In this document: positions 17,161 through 25,687 of the stretch, one piece after another | Numbering within the stretch: position 1 is the first letter of the stretch | How the letters are laid out: each line of letters opens with the position of its first letter | NCBI GenBank assembly: GCA_946187325.1 | Contig: CAMHQC010000020.1 | Location: 1-39,784, forward strand | From: an uncultured Clostridia bacterium | GTDB lineage: Bacteria > Bacillota > Clostridia > Oscillospirales > Acutalibacteraceae | Reading direction: 5' to 3' | Length of the DNA: 39,784 nucleotides | The notes under the pieces: model-generated | Told to the model about the DNA's origin: nothing | Seen by the model: the letters and a program-made list of their open reading frames with translations, nothing else | Database searches by the model: none | Position numbers and translations under genes: made by a program

Positions 17161-18061
17161 TCTTTATCCCCCTTTTTCCTTTAAACTCAACTATCTCGAC
17201 AATACTTCCCAATACTATCAGCAACGCGCCCGCTATCTGGAACGGAGTAGGAATCGCGCGGTCGATTAAAGTTTCGGGCAATACGGCTCCCCATATCAGA
17301 GAGAATACAATTTCGAGCGTATAGATAATAGTCGCCTCAGCCGCCGTAGCGCGTTTTTGGGCGAAGATATTGAGCGTTTGGGCAAACGCTATAATGAAAT
17401 AAGCGTGTATAAAAAGGCTCGCTACTATTGTACTCGACCACGGAATCGCCGAAAAGGTCTCGGGTTGCAGTACAAACCAAATTATAAAGCTGAAAACCGC
17501 TACGAATACGGAAACAAAAGCGGACAGCGGGATTGAATCGTGTTCCTTAGCAAAGTCGTTGAGCTTAACGATAAATACAGCTCGGACTATACAGCCCGAG
17601 AACATCAACAGCAGCCCTACGGGATGGATACTCTTTATATTACCGCCCAGCGCGCAGGATATTCCCGCCAGCACCAGCACAACCGATACCCAGGTTTTCG
17701 CGCCGACAAATTTCCGCATAGTAATCAGGACTACAGGCAGTACAACCACCGTCATAGAAAAGGTAAAAGCTCCCGTAGAAACATCGAAGAAATTAAGCCC
17801 GTAAAGATACAGTACGTTATAACAACAGTTAAGAGCGCCTAAAAGCATACATCGCAGTATAATCTTCTTGCCCGATTTACTTATTTCATTTTTAATACGC
17901 TTAAAAAAGCAGGCGAGTAAAACAACCGAAGCAATCGCGTTACAGATAAAGGTTGTCGCAAAGGGCAACACATTATCGGGAATACACGAGAAGATTACGA
18001 CCTCGGTCGACCAACAAAGCGTTACACAAATTAGACAAATATTTGCCTGAAGTCTATTCAT
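17144..18061 (-). CDS. EamA/DMT-family transporter
   Basis: The 305-aa membrane protein has ten predicted helices arranged as two five-helix halves, the duplicated EamA architecture of drug/metabolite exporters. The second half carries the usual small-residue-rich stretch ending ALLIVLGSIVEI. The substrate is unknown; relatives export amino acids, nucleosides or other small metabolites. The ATG at 18061 is preferred over GTG 18067 because GGAAAGG lies at good distance from it. It follows the STAS-kinase gene by about 35 nt and overlaps the ECF gene, suggesting one operon. Confidence 0.88.
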   Translation of the reverse strand: MNRLQANICLICVTLCWSTEVVIFSCIPDNVLPFATTFICNAIASVVLLACFFKRIKNEISKSGKKIILRCMLLGALNCCYNVLYLYGLNFFDVSTGAFTFSMTVVVLPVVLITMRKFVGAKTWVSVVLVLAGISCALGGNIKSIHPVGLLLMFSGCIVRAVFIVKLNDFAKEHDSIPLSAFVSVFVAVFSFIIWFVLQPETFSAIPWSSTIVASLFIHAYFIIAFAQTLNIFAQKRATAAEATIIYTLEIVFSLIWGAVLPETLIDRAIPTPFQIAGALLIVLGSIVEIVEFKGKRGIKNAKKS

Positions 18062-18096
18062 ATCCACCCGCCTTTCCGTTATCAGAATTTAATCTC

Positions 18097-19233
18097 TTAC
18101 ATAGTTTTAAACAGATATTTTACAGTCTGTTCGTTAGGTATTACAACTCCTCTGAGAAGCTTATCCATAATCATAGGCGCGAGAGCTGTCGCTCTGGGCG
18201 AACCTGTACCACAGGTCAATACAACATTAAACGCGAATAAAAGTCCGAGTTTCTGAAAATACTCTTTAAGCTGTTCGGGGTCGGAAATACCCGTGTATTT
18301 CATAAAGAACATATTTCCAACCTTGAAGATTAAATCAGGGGACATACCTACGCTGTACTCGATAGCGCCTTTCTCCTTGCCCTGCGGAGCTGAAATCATA
18401 TCTCGGTAAGCGGCTACAAGGTCGCACACAGGCGGTCCCATCGAGATACCGGGCATATCAATCAATACCAGCTCGCCGTCATGAATCATAACATTACCGG
18501 GGTGAAAATCGCCGTGGATAACAGTATTCGCTTCGGGAATTTCGTCCACGATACCGTGTAAAAGCGCAATCTCCTCGTCGGAACACCACTCGCCGAGGTT
18601 ATCAACAAGATGATGATATACAGTCTGAACACGGTCGATACTGCCATCGGGCATTTCGGTCGTGTGGAGAGTTTTAGCGAGCTCGACAAAGCTGTCGGTA
18701 TATTCCTCGAGCTTTTCGGGATTATCCCTCATAGCGTGTCCTAAAGTATCCGATTTAAGCATTTCGAACACTACGCCGTAACAATCGCCGACCTTAACCA
18801 TATCGTAAGCGATAACGGACGGAATACCGTTCATAAACGCTGTGCGGGCGTAACTACGCTCGCGGTCGATTTCTTCCAAACCGACCTTAGACTTATAGAC
18901 CTTAACTATAGTGTCCTCGTCGAGCCTATAAACGGCGCCGTTTCCGCCCTCGCCTATCTTCTCGCAGCCCTCGACGGAAATCTCACGCAGAGCCTTTTTT
19001 ACATTTAGGATAGAAGTAAATCCCGTAACCTCAAAAATCTCATAGACAGGGTTTGTGACATTTAATATACTAACCTCGCCGACAGACTTCGTAAGCTTTA
19101 AAAGCACACGAAGTCCCGCGCTGGAGATATACTCAAGTTCGGACGCGTCAATCTCGTTAGGCTTTACCGCCATAATCTCTTTCTCGAACTCAAGTGCGTT
19201 GTTCGAGTCAATCTTACCTTTTATTTTATACAT
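18097..19233 (-). CDS. STAS domain fused to APH-type kinase (TIGR02172-like)
   Basis: The 378-aa protein joins an anti-sigma-factor-antagonist-like STAS domain (1-about 85, phospho-acceptor region ISSAGLRVLL around Ser37/Ser38) to an aminoglycoside-phosphotransferase/choline-kinase-like domain. The kinase looks intact: Gly-rich loop IGEGGNGAVY (93-102), Lys111 in IVKVY, Brenner motif VIHGDFHPGNVMI (238-250) and metal-binding Asp259 in LIDMPG. The kinase part resembles the family first named in Fibrobacter (TIGR02172). A STAS switch fused to a small-molecule or protein kinase suggests signalling, possibly general-stress or partner switching, but no substrate is known. It is the first gene of a four-gene operon with two transporters and a GIY-YIG protein. 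GGGAGG precedes the ATG. Confidence 0.85.
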   Translation of the reverse strand: MYKIKGKIDSNNALEFEKEIMAVKPNEIDASELEYISSAGLRVLLKLTKSVGEVSILNVTNPVYEIFEVTGFTSILNVKKALREISVEGCEKIGEGGNGAVYRLDEDTIVKVYKSKVGLEEIDRERSYARTAFMNGIPSVIAYDMVKVGDCYGVVFEMLKSDTLGHAMRDNPEKLEEYTDSFVELAKTLHTTEMPDGSIDRVQTVYHHLVDNLGEWCSDEEIALLHGIVDEIPEANTVIHGDFHPGNVMIHDGELVLIDMPGISMGPPVCDLVAAYRDMISAPQGKEKGAIEYSVGMSPDLIFKVGNMFFMKYTGISDPEQLKEYFQKLGLLFAFNVVLTCGTGSPRATALAPMIMDKLLRGVVIPNEQTVKYLFKTM

Positions 19234-19271
19234 AAGTTCCTCCCAATAATTATTACATCATACAAATAATT

Positions 19272-19301
19272 ATTTTACCATACTTTGCGTATTAAAAACA
19301 A
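19272..19301 (-). promoter_or_regulatory. Possible promoter of the STAS-kinase operon
   Basis: Minus-strand TTGTTT, 18-nt spacer and TAAAAT lie about 40 nt upstream of the start codon. The match is moderate. Confidence 0.35.
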
Positions 19302-19338
19302 TACTAAAAGCAACTTTTTTGTGTGACAATCACTCATT

Positions 19339-19372
19339 AAAAAACGCGGAAGCTAAATACCTCCGCGCTTTT
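19339..19372 (-). terminator. Terminator of the pilus operon
   Basis: Minus-strand stem CGCGGA / TCCGCG followed by TTTTTT, about 15 nt after the stop of the LRR-ADP-ribosyltransferase-like gene, marks the end of the 10-kb pilus operon. Confidence 0.8.
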
Positions 19373-19384
19373 CTTATCTAAGTT

Positions 19385-22300
19385 TTATTTAACCTTTACC
19401 TTACACTTTAAGGTAATTCCGTTAGTCTTTACGGTAATAGTAGTACTTCCCTTTTTCTTAGCCTTTACAACGCCTTTTTTAGAAACGGACGCTGTCTTTT
19501 TAGATTTCGATTTAAACTTAGCCTTGCCTACTCCGCCTTTTACCTTCAGCTTAAAGGTATTGCCCTTCTTTACAGTACGCTTGGTAATATTCAGCGAGGG
19601 CTTTTTAACCGTGAGCTTAAACGAAGTTTTCGTCTCGGAATTGGAAACGGTGATAGTAGTCGTTCCCTTTTTCAAGGCGGTTATCTTACCGTTCTTGCTG
19701 ATTTTAGCTGCCTTAGTATTACTGCTCGTAAAGGTTGCGCTGTGGTCGTAGGTATTCTTAAAGCTGTATTTTAGATCAGCGGTCTGTTTAAGATACATAT
19801 TCTTAGGCGCTTTAGTAAGGCTTATACTCGGAGTCGGGCGCTTGTCGGGAGTATCCTTTCCGCCGAGAAGCCTGAGCTTTACGTAACGCTGGTAGTTGCT
19901 CACGGGTTCGTCGTCGGATTTTTTCCATTCGCTGTTCTCGAACCAACGCACGCCCGCGTCAACAACCTCGAACTCACTGCTCGGGGCAAAGAGCAGTTCA
20001 TACTCGAAATCGGAGTGCATAGCCGCGATTAAGCCCGCGGGGATTTTATCGAGAGCTGATTTTTCGGCGTAGATAATATACATAACGCCCTCGCCCTTGC
20101 TGTAGAAATCATTAGCGACATTCGGGGACAGAGAAGTGCTGACGTATTCGGGATGTTTAAAAGTTGTGCCGACCTTTTCTCTAAGGCTTTTAATCGTATT
20201 ATTTTCGCCCGCGATTAATCTCGAAGCGTAAGGCTCGGCTCCGCTATAGAGAACTAAGCTGTCGGAGTTTTTATGGCGGGCGAGCTCTGTATTACAGGCG
20301 TGATTGAGCATAGAAATCATCGGCTCGAAATCTTTACCGTAATCGACGAGAGCCTTTTGGTAGAAGTTGCTTTTGTCGTAGGTTACGCCGTCCATCGCCA
20401 TAAAATAATCTTCGCTCTGATAAGCGCCCATAGCGGTCTCGTCGGAAGCTTCGTTATAATTATCGACGATATACTGATTGTTTTTCAGGTAATTTTTACG
20501 CCATTGGTCGTAGGTTTTCGGGGTAATTCTGTAATAGCCGCTGTCGTCAAAGCCGATGTATTTAACGCCGCTGTCGGAAGTTACGTTAACCTTAACTTTA
20601 AAGTAAGAGGTCCCTACCGCCGCGGTTACATAAGTAGTACCCTTTTTAAGTCCTGTAATTTTACCGCTTTCGGAAACCGAAGCGATTCTGTCGTTATTGG
20701 ACGTATAAACTACGTCGGATTTATCCGCGCCCTTTATAGTAAAGTCCGCGGTTTCTTTGCCCTTTAATGTTACGGATTCGATATTCTGAGACGGCTTTTC
20801 GGTAAACACGCCGATATTGTGCTTGGAAGCGTAGTCCTTTACCTCAGCGCTTACGTTGCCGATAAGATGCATTCCGTCCTTAAACTTTAAATCCTCGTAT
20901 TCTTCTTCGTAGCTGATAAAGTATTCTAAAGCTTCTTTGCCGATAGTTTTTAGGCTCTCGGGGATAGATAACTCAAGCGCCGTATTGTTGAGCGCGAAAG
21001 CTCTCGGAGCGATTTTCTCAACGCCGTCGGGGATTTTAAACTCGGTATCGTCGGATTTAGGATAGCAGAGAAGCGTTTTTCCGTCGGCGGAATAGAGAAC
21101 TCCGTCTACCGCCTTATAAGCTTCGTCAGCGTCGAACTTAATGCCCGAGCTGATAAACGCGTCGGGGGTAAAGGCTTTAAGTGTATCGGGGATTTTAACC
21201 GTAACAGGTTCTTCGGCGCAGGCTAAGAAAGCCATATCGCCGATTTCCTCGACAGAGCCGAGGTCAATACTTTTAATCCCTGAATTATTAGCGAAAGAGT
21301 ATTCGCCCAGCTTCTTTACCGAATCGGGAACGGTAATGGTTTTCAAGCTCGACTGATAAAAAGCGTAATCGCCGATTGTCTTTAGGGAATCGGGCATTTT
21401 AACCTCGGAAACATAATTCGAGCCGTAAAAAGCGTAGGGCGCGACAGCTTCGGTTTTATTCGCGATAGTGTAAGTATAGCCGGCTTCGTCATCAGAAGCG
21501 TCGGCCGAACCCTTATCCTGAGGGTAATACACGAGCGTTTTCTTATCTTTAGTATAAACAACTCCGTCGTCGCAGATATATTTTGAGTTTGTTTCTTTTA
21601 AAGAATATTTATCGGTCGAGACAGCGGCGAACGCTCCGTTCTCGAGGGTTACATTATCGGGAAGCTCAACGTTAGTTACTCTCGTTTCCGAGAACGCGAG
21701 CCTGCCGACTTTTTTAAGGTTATCGGAGAATCTCAATTCTTCGATTGTATCGTTATTTTTCGAGAAAGCTCCCTCGCCTATTATAGCGCCGTTATAGTCT
21801 ATCGAAGAAAAACCGCACTTACTGAACGCGTATTTTCCGATTCGGTTAAGCGTACTCGGGAAAGAGTCGATATCGAGGGCTTCGCATTTTGTAAAAGCAT
21901 AGTCGCCGACAGTTTCGAGGTATTTTGGAAGCGCGATATTGCGCAAGTTTTTACAGCCGTAAAACAGCCTTTCGGGGATAGTTTTAATCTTGTTATTCAT
22001 AATAACGTTCGTAACGCCCGAAAAGGCGAACGCGTATTCACCGACGCTCTCGAGATTTTTCGGGAATCCGAACGCGGTAAGTTTTTCGTCGAAGAAGAAC
22101 GCGCCGTCGCCGATTGAGCTGACGTTCTTACTTAGATTAACCTCGTTTAAAGAGGAGCACATCGAGAACGCGCCCTTGCCTATAGAGCCGACCTGTCCGC
22201 CGAATGAAGCTTTAGCCAAATGGGAACAGTCCTCAAAGGCGTATTCGCCTATGCTCTCGAGGTCAGACTCACAGCTAACGGACTCCATTTTAAGATTACC

Positions 22301-22537
22301 CTTAAACGCTCCGTCACCGATAGCGGTAACCTGATAACCGTTTTCGAGGTCGCCGGGGATATACAGGAAAACGTCGTCTAAGTCAGTACCCGTTACAGTC
22401 GCATTATTATCTTCGCCGAGCTTAAAATAAAAGCCGTTCTCGTAGTAATCGTCCGAAACGGCGCCCGCCGGAATTGCCGCGCTGAAAACAGACGCCGCGA
22501 TAATAACTGTCAGTACAATAGATATAAATCTTTTCAT
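19385..22537 (-). CDS. Secreted LRR/Ig-like protein with embedded ADP-ribosyltransferase-like domain
   Basis: The 1050-aa protein has a signal peptide (1-26), a long array of BspA-type LRRs (about 60-560), a Big_2 Ig-like domain (about 585-652), an ADP-ribosyltransferase-exoenzyme-like domain (about 665-870) and two further Lys-rich Big_2 domains (about 902-1050). In the ART region the STS motif is at 800-802 (YVSTSLSP) and the E-x-E motif at 845-847 (FEYELLF), followed by the usual SEFEVVD strand. The expected first motif (Y-R-G) reads YSG at 764-766, so the NAD-contacting Arg seems to be missing. No LPxTG anchor is present. It is the last gene of the pilus operon, 9 nt after a sortase stop, with GAGGTG before the ATG. 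Activity and target are unknown; the domain may be a degenerate ART used for binding. Confidence 0.82.
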   Translation of the reverse strand: MKRFISIVLTVIIAASVFSAAIPAGAVSDDYYENGFYFKLGEDNNATVTGTDLDDVFLYIPGDLENGYQVTAIGDGAFKGNLKMESVSCESDLESIGEYAFEDCSHLAKASFGGQVGSIGKGAFSMCSSLNEVNLSKNVSSIGDGAFFFDEKLTAFGFPKNLESVGEYAFAFSGVTNVIMNNKIKTIPERLFYGCKNLRNIALPKYLETVGDYAFTKCEALDIDSFPSTLNRIGKYAFSKCGFSSIDYNGAIIGEGAFSKNNDTIEELRFSDNLKKVGRLAFSETRVTNVELPDNVTLENGAFAAVSTDKYSLKETNSKYICDDGVVYTKDKKTLVYYPQDKGSADASDDEAGYTYTIANKTEAVAPYAFYGSNYVSEVKMPDSLKTIGDYAFYQSSLKTITVPDSVKKLGEYSFANNSGIKSIDLGSVEEIGDMAFLACAEEPVTVKIPDTLKAFTPDAFISSGIKFDADEAYKAVDGVLYSADGKTLLCYPKSDDTEFKIPDGVEKIAPRAFALNNTALELSIPESLKTIGKEALEYFISYEEEYEDLKFKDGMHLIGNVSAEVKDYASKHNIGVFTEKPSQNIESVTLKGKETADFTIKGADKSDVVYTSNNDRIASVSESGKITGLKKGTTYVTAAVGTSYFKVKVNVTSDSGVKYIGFDDSGYYRITPKTYDQWRKNYLKNNQYIVDNYNEASDETAMGAYQSEDYFMAMDGVTYDKSNFYQKALVDYGKDFEPMISMLNHACNTELARHKNSDSLVLYSGAEPYASRLIAGENNTIKSLREKVGTTFKHPEYVSTSLSPNVANDFYSKGEGVMYIIYAEKSALDKIPAGLIAAMHSDFEYELLFAPSSEFEVVDAGVRWFENSEWKKSDDEPVSNYQRYVKLRLLGGKDTPDKRPTPSISLTKAPKNMYLKQTADLKYSFKNTYDHSATFTSSNTKAAKISKNGKITALKKGTTTITVSNSETKTSFKLTVKKPSLNITKRTVKKGNTFKLKVKGGVGKAKFKSKSKKTASVSKKGVVKAKKKGSTTITVKTNGITLKCKVKVK

Positions 22538-22546
22538 TTAATCACC

Positions 22547-23290
22547 TCAATGTTTATTTTCACATATTACAAGGAACCTGTCAAACCCGCCCTTATTGTT
22601 GGAAACACAGGTCATAAGCGTCAGCAGCTTCTTACCCTTTTTGATATAAAAATCCTCGGACTGTTTGTCTGTAATAATCTTCGTATCAATTACGGTATAC
22701 TTTACCGTTTGCCAGTAATTCTTAACCTTTATCTCGTCGCCGACGCTCATTTGGCGCAGATTATCGAAGAAAACCCGTCCTCTGTAGCCCGTATGTCCCG
22801 CGATACAACAGTTAGTATCGTCCATATTAACGGGCAAAGAGGTATTGCACATATGCGCCGCGCCGATACTCATAAGGCTGTTATTAGCGCCGAGGTAAAT
22901 CGGAAGCGACATATTTATAGCGGGCGCGGAAATATAACCGAACACTCCGTTTGTAACGCCGTATTTACCGAGATTAAGCGCCGCCTTGGTGTAGTCGCTG
23001 GTATCAACGGTACCCTGGTTATCGAGCAGACTTTTGTTGTATTTTACCGAAGCCTTTTTCAGCGCCTTAACGTCTACGTTCATAGCCGAAGAAGCTGAGC
23101 CGTTCGGCTTAGGCTTACTCTTTTTCTTATTATTTACCGCTTTATAAGTTTTGTCGAACTCCTCGATTATACTTTTAGCTTCCATTTTTCCGAGTTCAAC
23201 CGAAACAGGCTGATATAATACAAGCGCTATTCCCGTTATAAGAAGCAGAGAGGCGAAGATTATAAGGATTCTTTTGAGAATTTTATTCAT
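22547..23290 (-). CDS. Sortase, lid-less, second of two
   Basis: This 247-aa membrane-anchored transpeptidase has one N-terminal helix (about 5-27) and the sortase catalytic triad His166 (AGHTGYRG), Cys228 (LLTLMTC) and Arg238 (FDRFLV). It resembles class C sortases in the region before the His, but no DPF/DPW lid motif and no C-terminal membrane helix are visible. Its start overlaps the upstream sortase stop in an ATGA arrangement. A reasonable inference is that one sortase polymerises the backbone pilin and this one attaches a different subunit or anchors the fibre. Confidence 0.88.
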   Translation of the reverse strand: MNKILKRILIIFASLLLITGIALVLYQPVSVELGKMEAKSIIEEFDKTYKAVNNKKKSKPKPNGSASSAMNVDVKALKKASVKYNKSLLDNQGTVDTSDYTKAALNLGKYGVTNGVFGYISAPAINMSLPIYLGANNSLMSIGAAHMCNTSLPVNMDDTNCCIAGHTGYRGRVFFDNLRQMSVGDEIKVKNYWQTVKYTVIDTKIITDKQSEDFYIKKGKKLLTLMTCVSNNKGGFDRFLVICENKH

Positions 23291-24174
23291 ACCTCTCCCC
23301 CCTTTTTTCCGCCGCGTTTTACTACGAACACAACGATAAGAATTACCGCCAGCAAAAATCCGCCGATAATCCCCGCCATAACGGGAACGGTGAGCTTATA
23401 TCCGAAGAAGAATATTCCGTCCTCAAAGATATTCACGGCGCTCGTGGAGCTTACGGAATTCTTCGGCTCGTTCTTAGAGTAAGGAACCCGCTTTCCGCGG
23501 ACTAAGAGCCTGTGGGTATTAATCGTATAGGGCGTACAGGTCAAAAGCGTAACATAGTCCTTGCCCTTTTCGATATACATATCCTTAACTACGCTCGGGA
23601 GCACGACTTTAATCCGGTCAACCTCGTATTTAAGGGTGCGGTCTAAAACGTGGATATAGAAAACGTCGCCCTTCTTTAAATCGGGAAGATAGTCGAAAAA
23701 CGTTTCCCCAGGGTAAGCCGAGTGAGCCGAGATAACGCTGTGGGTACTTTTACCGCCGATTGGGAAAGAAGTATTCTCGAGATGTCCCGCGCCTTTTGAG
23801 AGGGTAGATTTTTCGGTTCCGTGAAATACGGGAAGATAAACGTCGATTTTCGGAATATCGACGTAGCAGATTACGCCGTCCTTACGGTGATTGAGCACCT
23901 TATTATAATTAGCGCCGATTTTAGCGTAAGCCTTTTCGTCGAACGGGTCGGTCAGAATTACGTTATCGGTAAGGCTCATATTATATTTTCTCGCGCCCTT
24001 TAAAAGCGACTCAATCTTTTTATCGGGCATAGTTTTACTCTCCACCAAATAATTCTCGGCAGAGTTTCTCGCGTCGATATTATTAATCACAGAGCTCACT
24101 AGCGGATAGGACAAAAGCCCTACTCCGACTATAAACACGAGTATTATAAATATAAGCGGAAGTCGTTTTTTCAT
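23287..24174 (-). CDS. Class C pilus-polymerising sortase
   Basis: The 295-aa protein has N-terminal (about 6-28) and C-terminal (about 262-285) membrane helices, the topology of class C pilus sortases. The lid motif DPF is at 76-78. The catalytic residues are His151 (ISAHSAYPG), Cys213 (VTLLTCTPY) and Arg222 (NTHRLLVRG), the last motif being characteristic of pilin polymerases. It should link the LPKTG of one pilin to a Lys of the next. It follows the backbone pilin gene after a 114-nt gap containing a strong hairpin, and overlaps the second sortase by 4 nt. Confidence 0.93.
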   Translation of the reverse strand: MKKRLPLIFIILVFIVGVGLLSYPLVSSVINNIDARNSAENYLVESKTMPDKKIESLLKGARKYNMSLTDNVILTDPFDEKAYAKIGANYNKVLNHRKDGVICYVDIPKIDVYLPVFHGTEKSTLSKGAGHLENTSFPIGGKSTHSVISAHSAYPGETFFDYLPDLKKGDVFYIHVLDRTLKYEVDRIKVVLPSVVKDMYIEKGKDYVTLLTCTPYTINTHRLLVRGKRVPYSKNEPKNSVSSTSAVNIFEDGIFFFGYKLTVPVMAGIIGGFLLAVILIVVFVVKRGGKKGGEV

Positions 24175-24242
24175 ATAAATATCCTTTATAAAAGTTGAAA
24201 AATAAAAGCTAATTTAGTTTCTATTTTTCAGCCTTTATACTT

Positions 24243-24273
24243 TTCGGCAGCCGGCATAAAGCCGACCGCCGAA
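24243..24273 (-). other. Strong intra-operon hairpin between pilin and sortase genes
   Basis: On the minus-strand RNA the 13-nt arms pair completely if G-U pairs are allowed, around a UUUAU loop, starting 16 nt past the pilin stop. No T run follows, so it is not a standard terminator. It may stabilise the upstream pilin mRNA or attenuate sortase expression. Confidence 0.6.
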
Positions 24274-24288
24274 ATCTGACTCTAAATA

Positions 24289-25662
24289 TTATTTAGATGT
24301 TCTTTTTCTTAAAACGATGAACATTACGCCTGAAGCGAGGATAAGTCCGATACCTGTGAGTGTGATAGCCATTGTACCAACGTCACCTGTCTTAGGAAGC
24401 TTAACGGGAGTGTTGAGAACTGTACCGTTGTAGAGGTAGTTTGTGCTGTCCTCGGAAAGCTGTACCCAAGAGTTGTTGAGATTGTAGCCCGAGGGAGCTT
24501 CGTACTCCTTAGCCCAGTAAGTGCCCTTCTTAACGTAGAGCTTGTTTGTGAGAGTATCTTCCTTATAGAACTCAACGTTACCGTCGGCGTCGGATTTACC
24601 GTAACCGATAACAGTTTCCTTGTCGCTCTTATAGAGCTTGAACTTAGCGTCAGCGAGAGGAGTTGTACCGCCCGCTATATATTTCTTAAGCTGGGGCTTA
24701 TAAGTTACAACGTCTACTGTGTCACCGCTCTCCTTAGAAACCTGGTCGGATTTATTCTTGAAATAGAGGTCGTCGTGGTTGTAGTACTTAGTTTTCTGAA
24801 CAGCGCTCGCGGAAAGCTTTGTTGTATACTTAACGATGATGTTTGAGTGAGTATAGAAAGCGGCGCCGTTAAGAGTATCGGAACCGATAGCTACAGCGAA
24901 TGTGTAGTTAACGTTTTCGCCGTCTTTGTTAGTATCTGTGAAAGCGGTTTTCTTTGTGTAATCTGTAATCTTAGTACCGTCCTCGTACTCAACGCTTGTG
25001 ATAGTAACGTCGCTCGCGGAAAGACCGCTGTCCATTACGTCGCGGATTTCATACTCGGAAAGCTTGTTTGTAGCGGAACCTGTTCTTGTAGCGGAAAGCT
25101 TGAACTCAACTGTGTCGAGTGTGCCTGTAGTTGTGCTTGTAATTTCGCTGCCGTCCTCAACAATCTTCTTGTGTACGGAAGCTTCGCCCTCGGCTACTTT
25201 GTTGTCATTTTTGACATTGACAGTTTCGTCCTTATTATCTATAACTACGATAAAGTTGCCGCGTTTAGTGTTTTTGGAGCTTAAAGCTGTGAACTTAACA
25301 TAGTAAATACCTTGCTCAAGTGTGAAGGTCTTAGTCTGTGAGGAAACGTCGGAAGTAGTTGTCATAGTACCGCTTAAGGGATATGTTGTAGCATTATCAG
25401 CCTCGAGAGCGTTAAAGAGAGCGGCTGTGCTTGTCTCAGCGGCGCTCACCTGAGTTTTAACATCCGCGGGAGCGTTATCGTTTGTGATAGCGTATGTACC
25501 GTTTTCAGCTACAGTAGCAATCTGATAAACGTTTAATGTATAGTCGGGATACTCAAGCTGTATGGTAAGAGTATGTGACGCCGCGCTTACAGCGAACGGA
25601 ATCATTGATAAGATAAAGAGTACAGCAAGTAAAACTGCTGAAATCTTTTTAGTCATTTTCAT
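24289..25662 (-). CDS. LPKTG-anchored pilus backbone subunit (SpaA/FimA-type major pilin)
   Basis: The 457-aa protein has a signal peptide (about 1-28), beta-rich domains with SpaA-type folds and a cell-wall sorting signal: LPKTG at 422-426, hydrophobic helix, then RKRTSK. An E-box-like segment YWAKEYEAPSGYNL (382-395, Glu386) is the hallmark of pilins with intramolecular isopeptide bonds. A candidate pilin-motif Lys lies in VTYKPQLKKY, but which Lys is used is not certain. Size and domain order fit a major shaft pilin. ATG 25662 has AGGAG 10 nt upstream; an out-of-frame ATG at 25669 lies between them. It lies between the large adhesin and the polymerising sortase in one operon. Confidence 0.92.
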   Translation of the reverse strand: MKMTKKISAVLLAVLFILSMIPFAVSAASHTLTIQLEYPDYTLNVYQIATVAENGTYAITNDNAPADVKTQVSAAETSTAALFNALEADNATTYPLSGTMTTTSDVSSQTKTFTLEQGIYYVKFTALSSKNTKRGNFIVVIDNKDETVNVKNDNKVAEGEASVHKKIVEDGSEITSTTTGTLDTVEFKLSATRTGSATNKLSEYEIRDVMDSGLSASDVTITSVEYEDGTKITDYTKKTAFTDTNKDGENVNYTFAVAIGSDTLNGAAFYTHSNIIVKYTTKLSASAVQKTKYYNHDDLYFKNKSDQVSKESGDTVDVVTYKPQLKKYIAGGTTPLADAKFKLYKSDKETVIGYGKSDADGNVEFYKEDTLTNKLYVKKGTYWAKEYEAPSGYNLNNSWVQLSEDSTNYLYNGTVLNTPVKLPKTGDVGTMAITLTGIGLILASGVMFIVLRKRTSK

Positions 25663-25687
25663 TTTTCATAATCTCCTTTTAATTATT

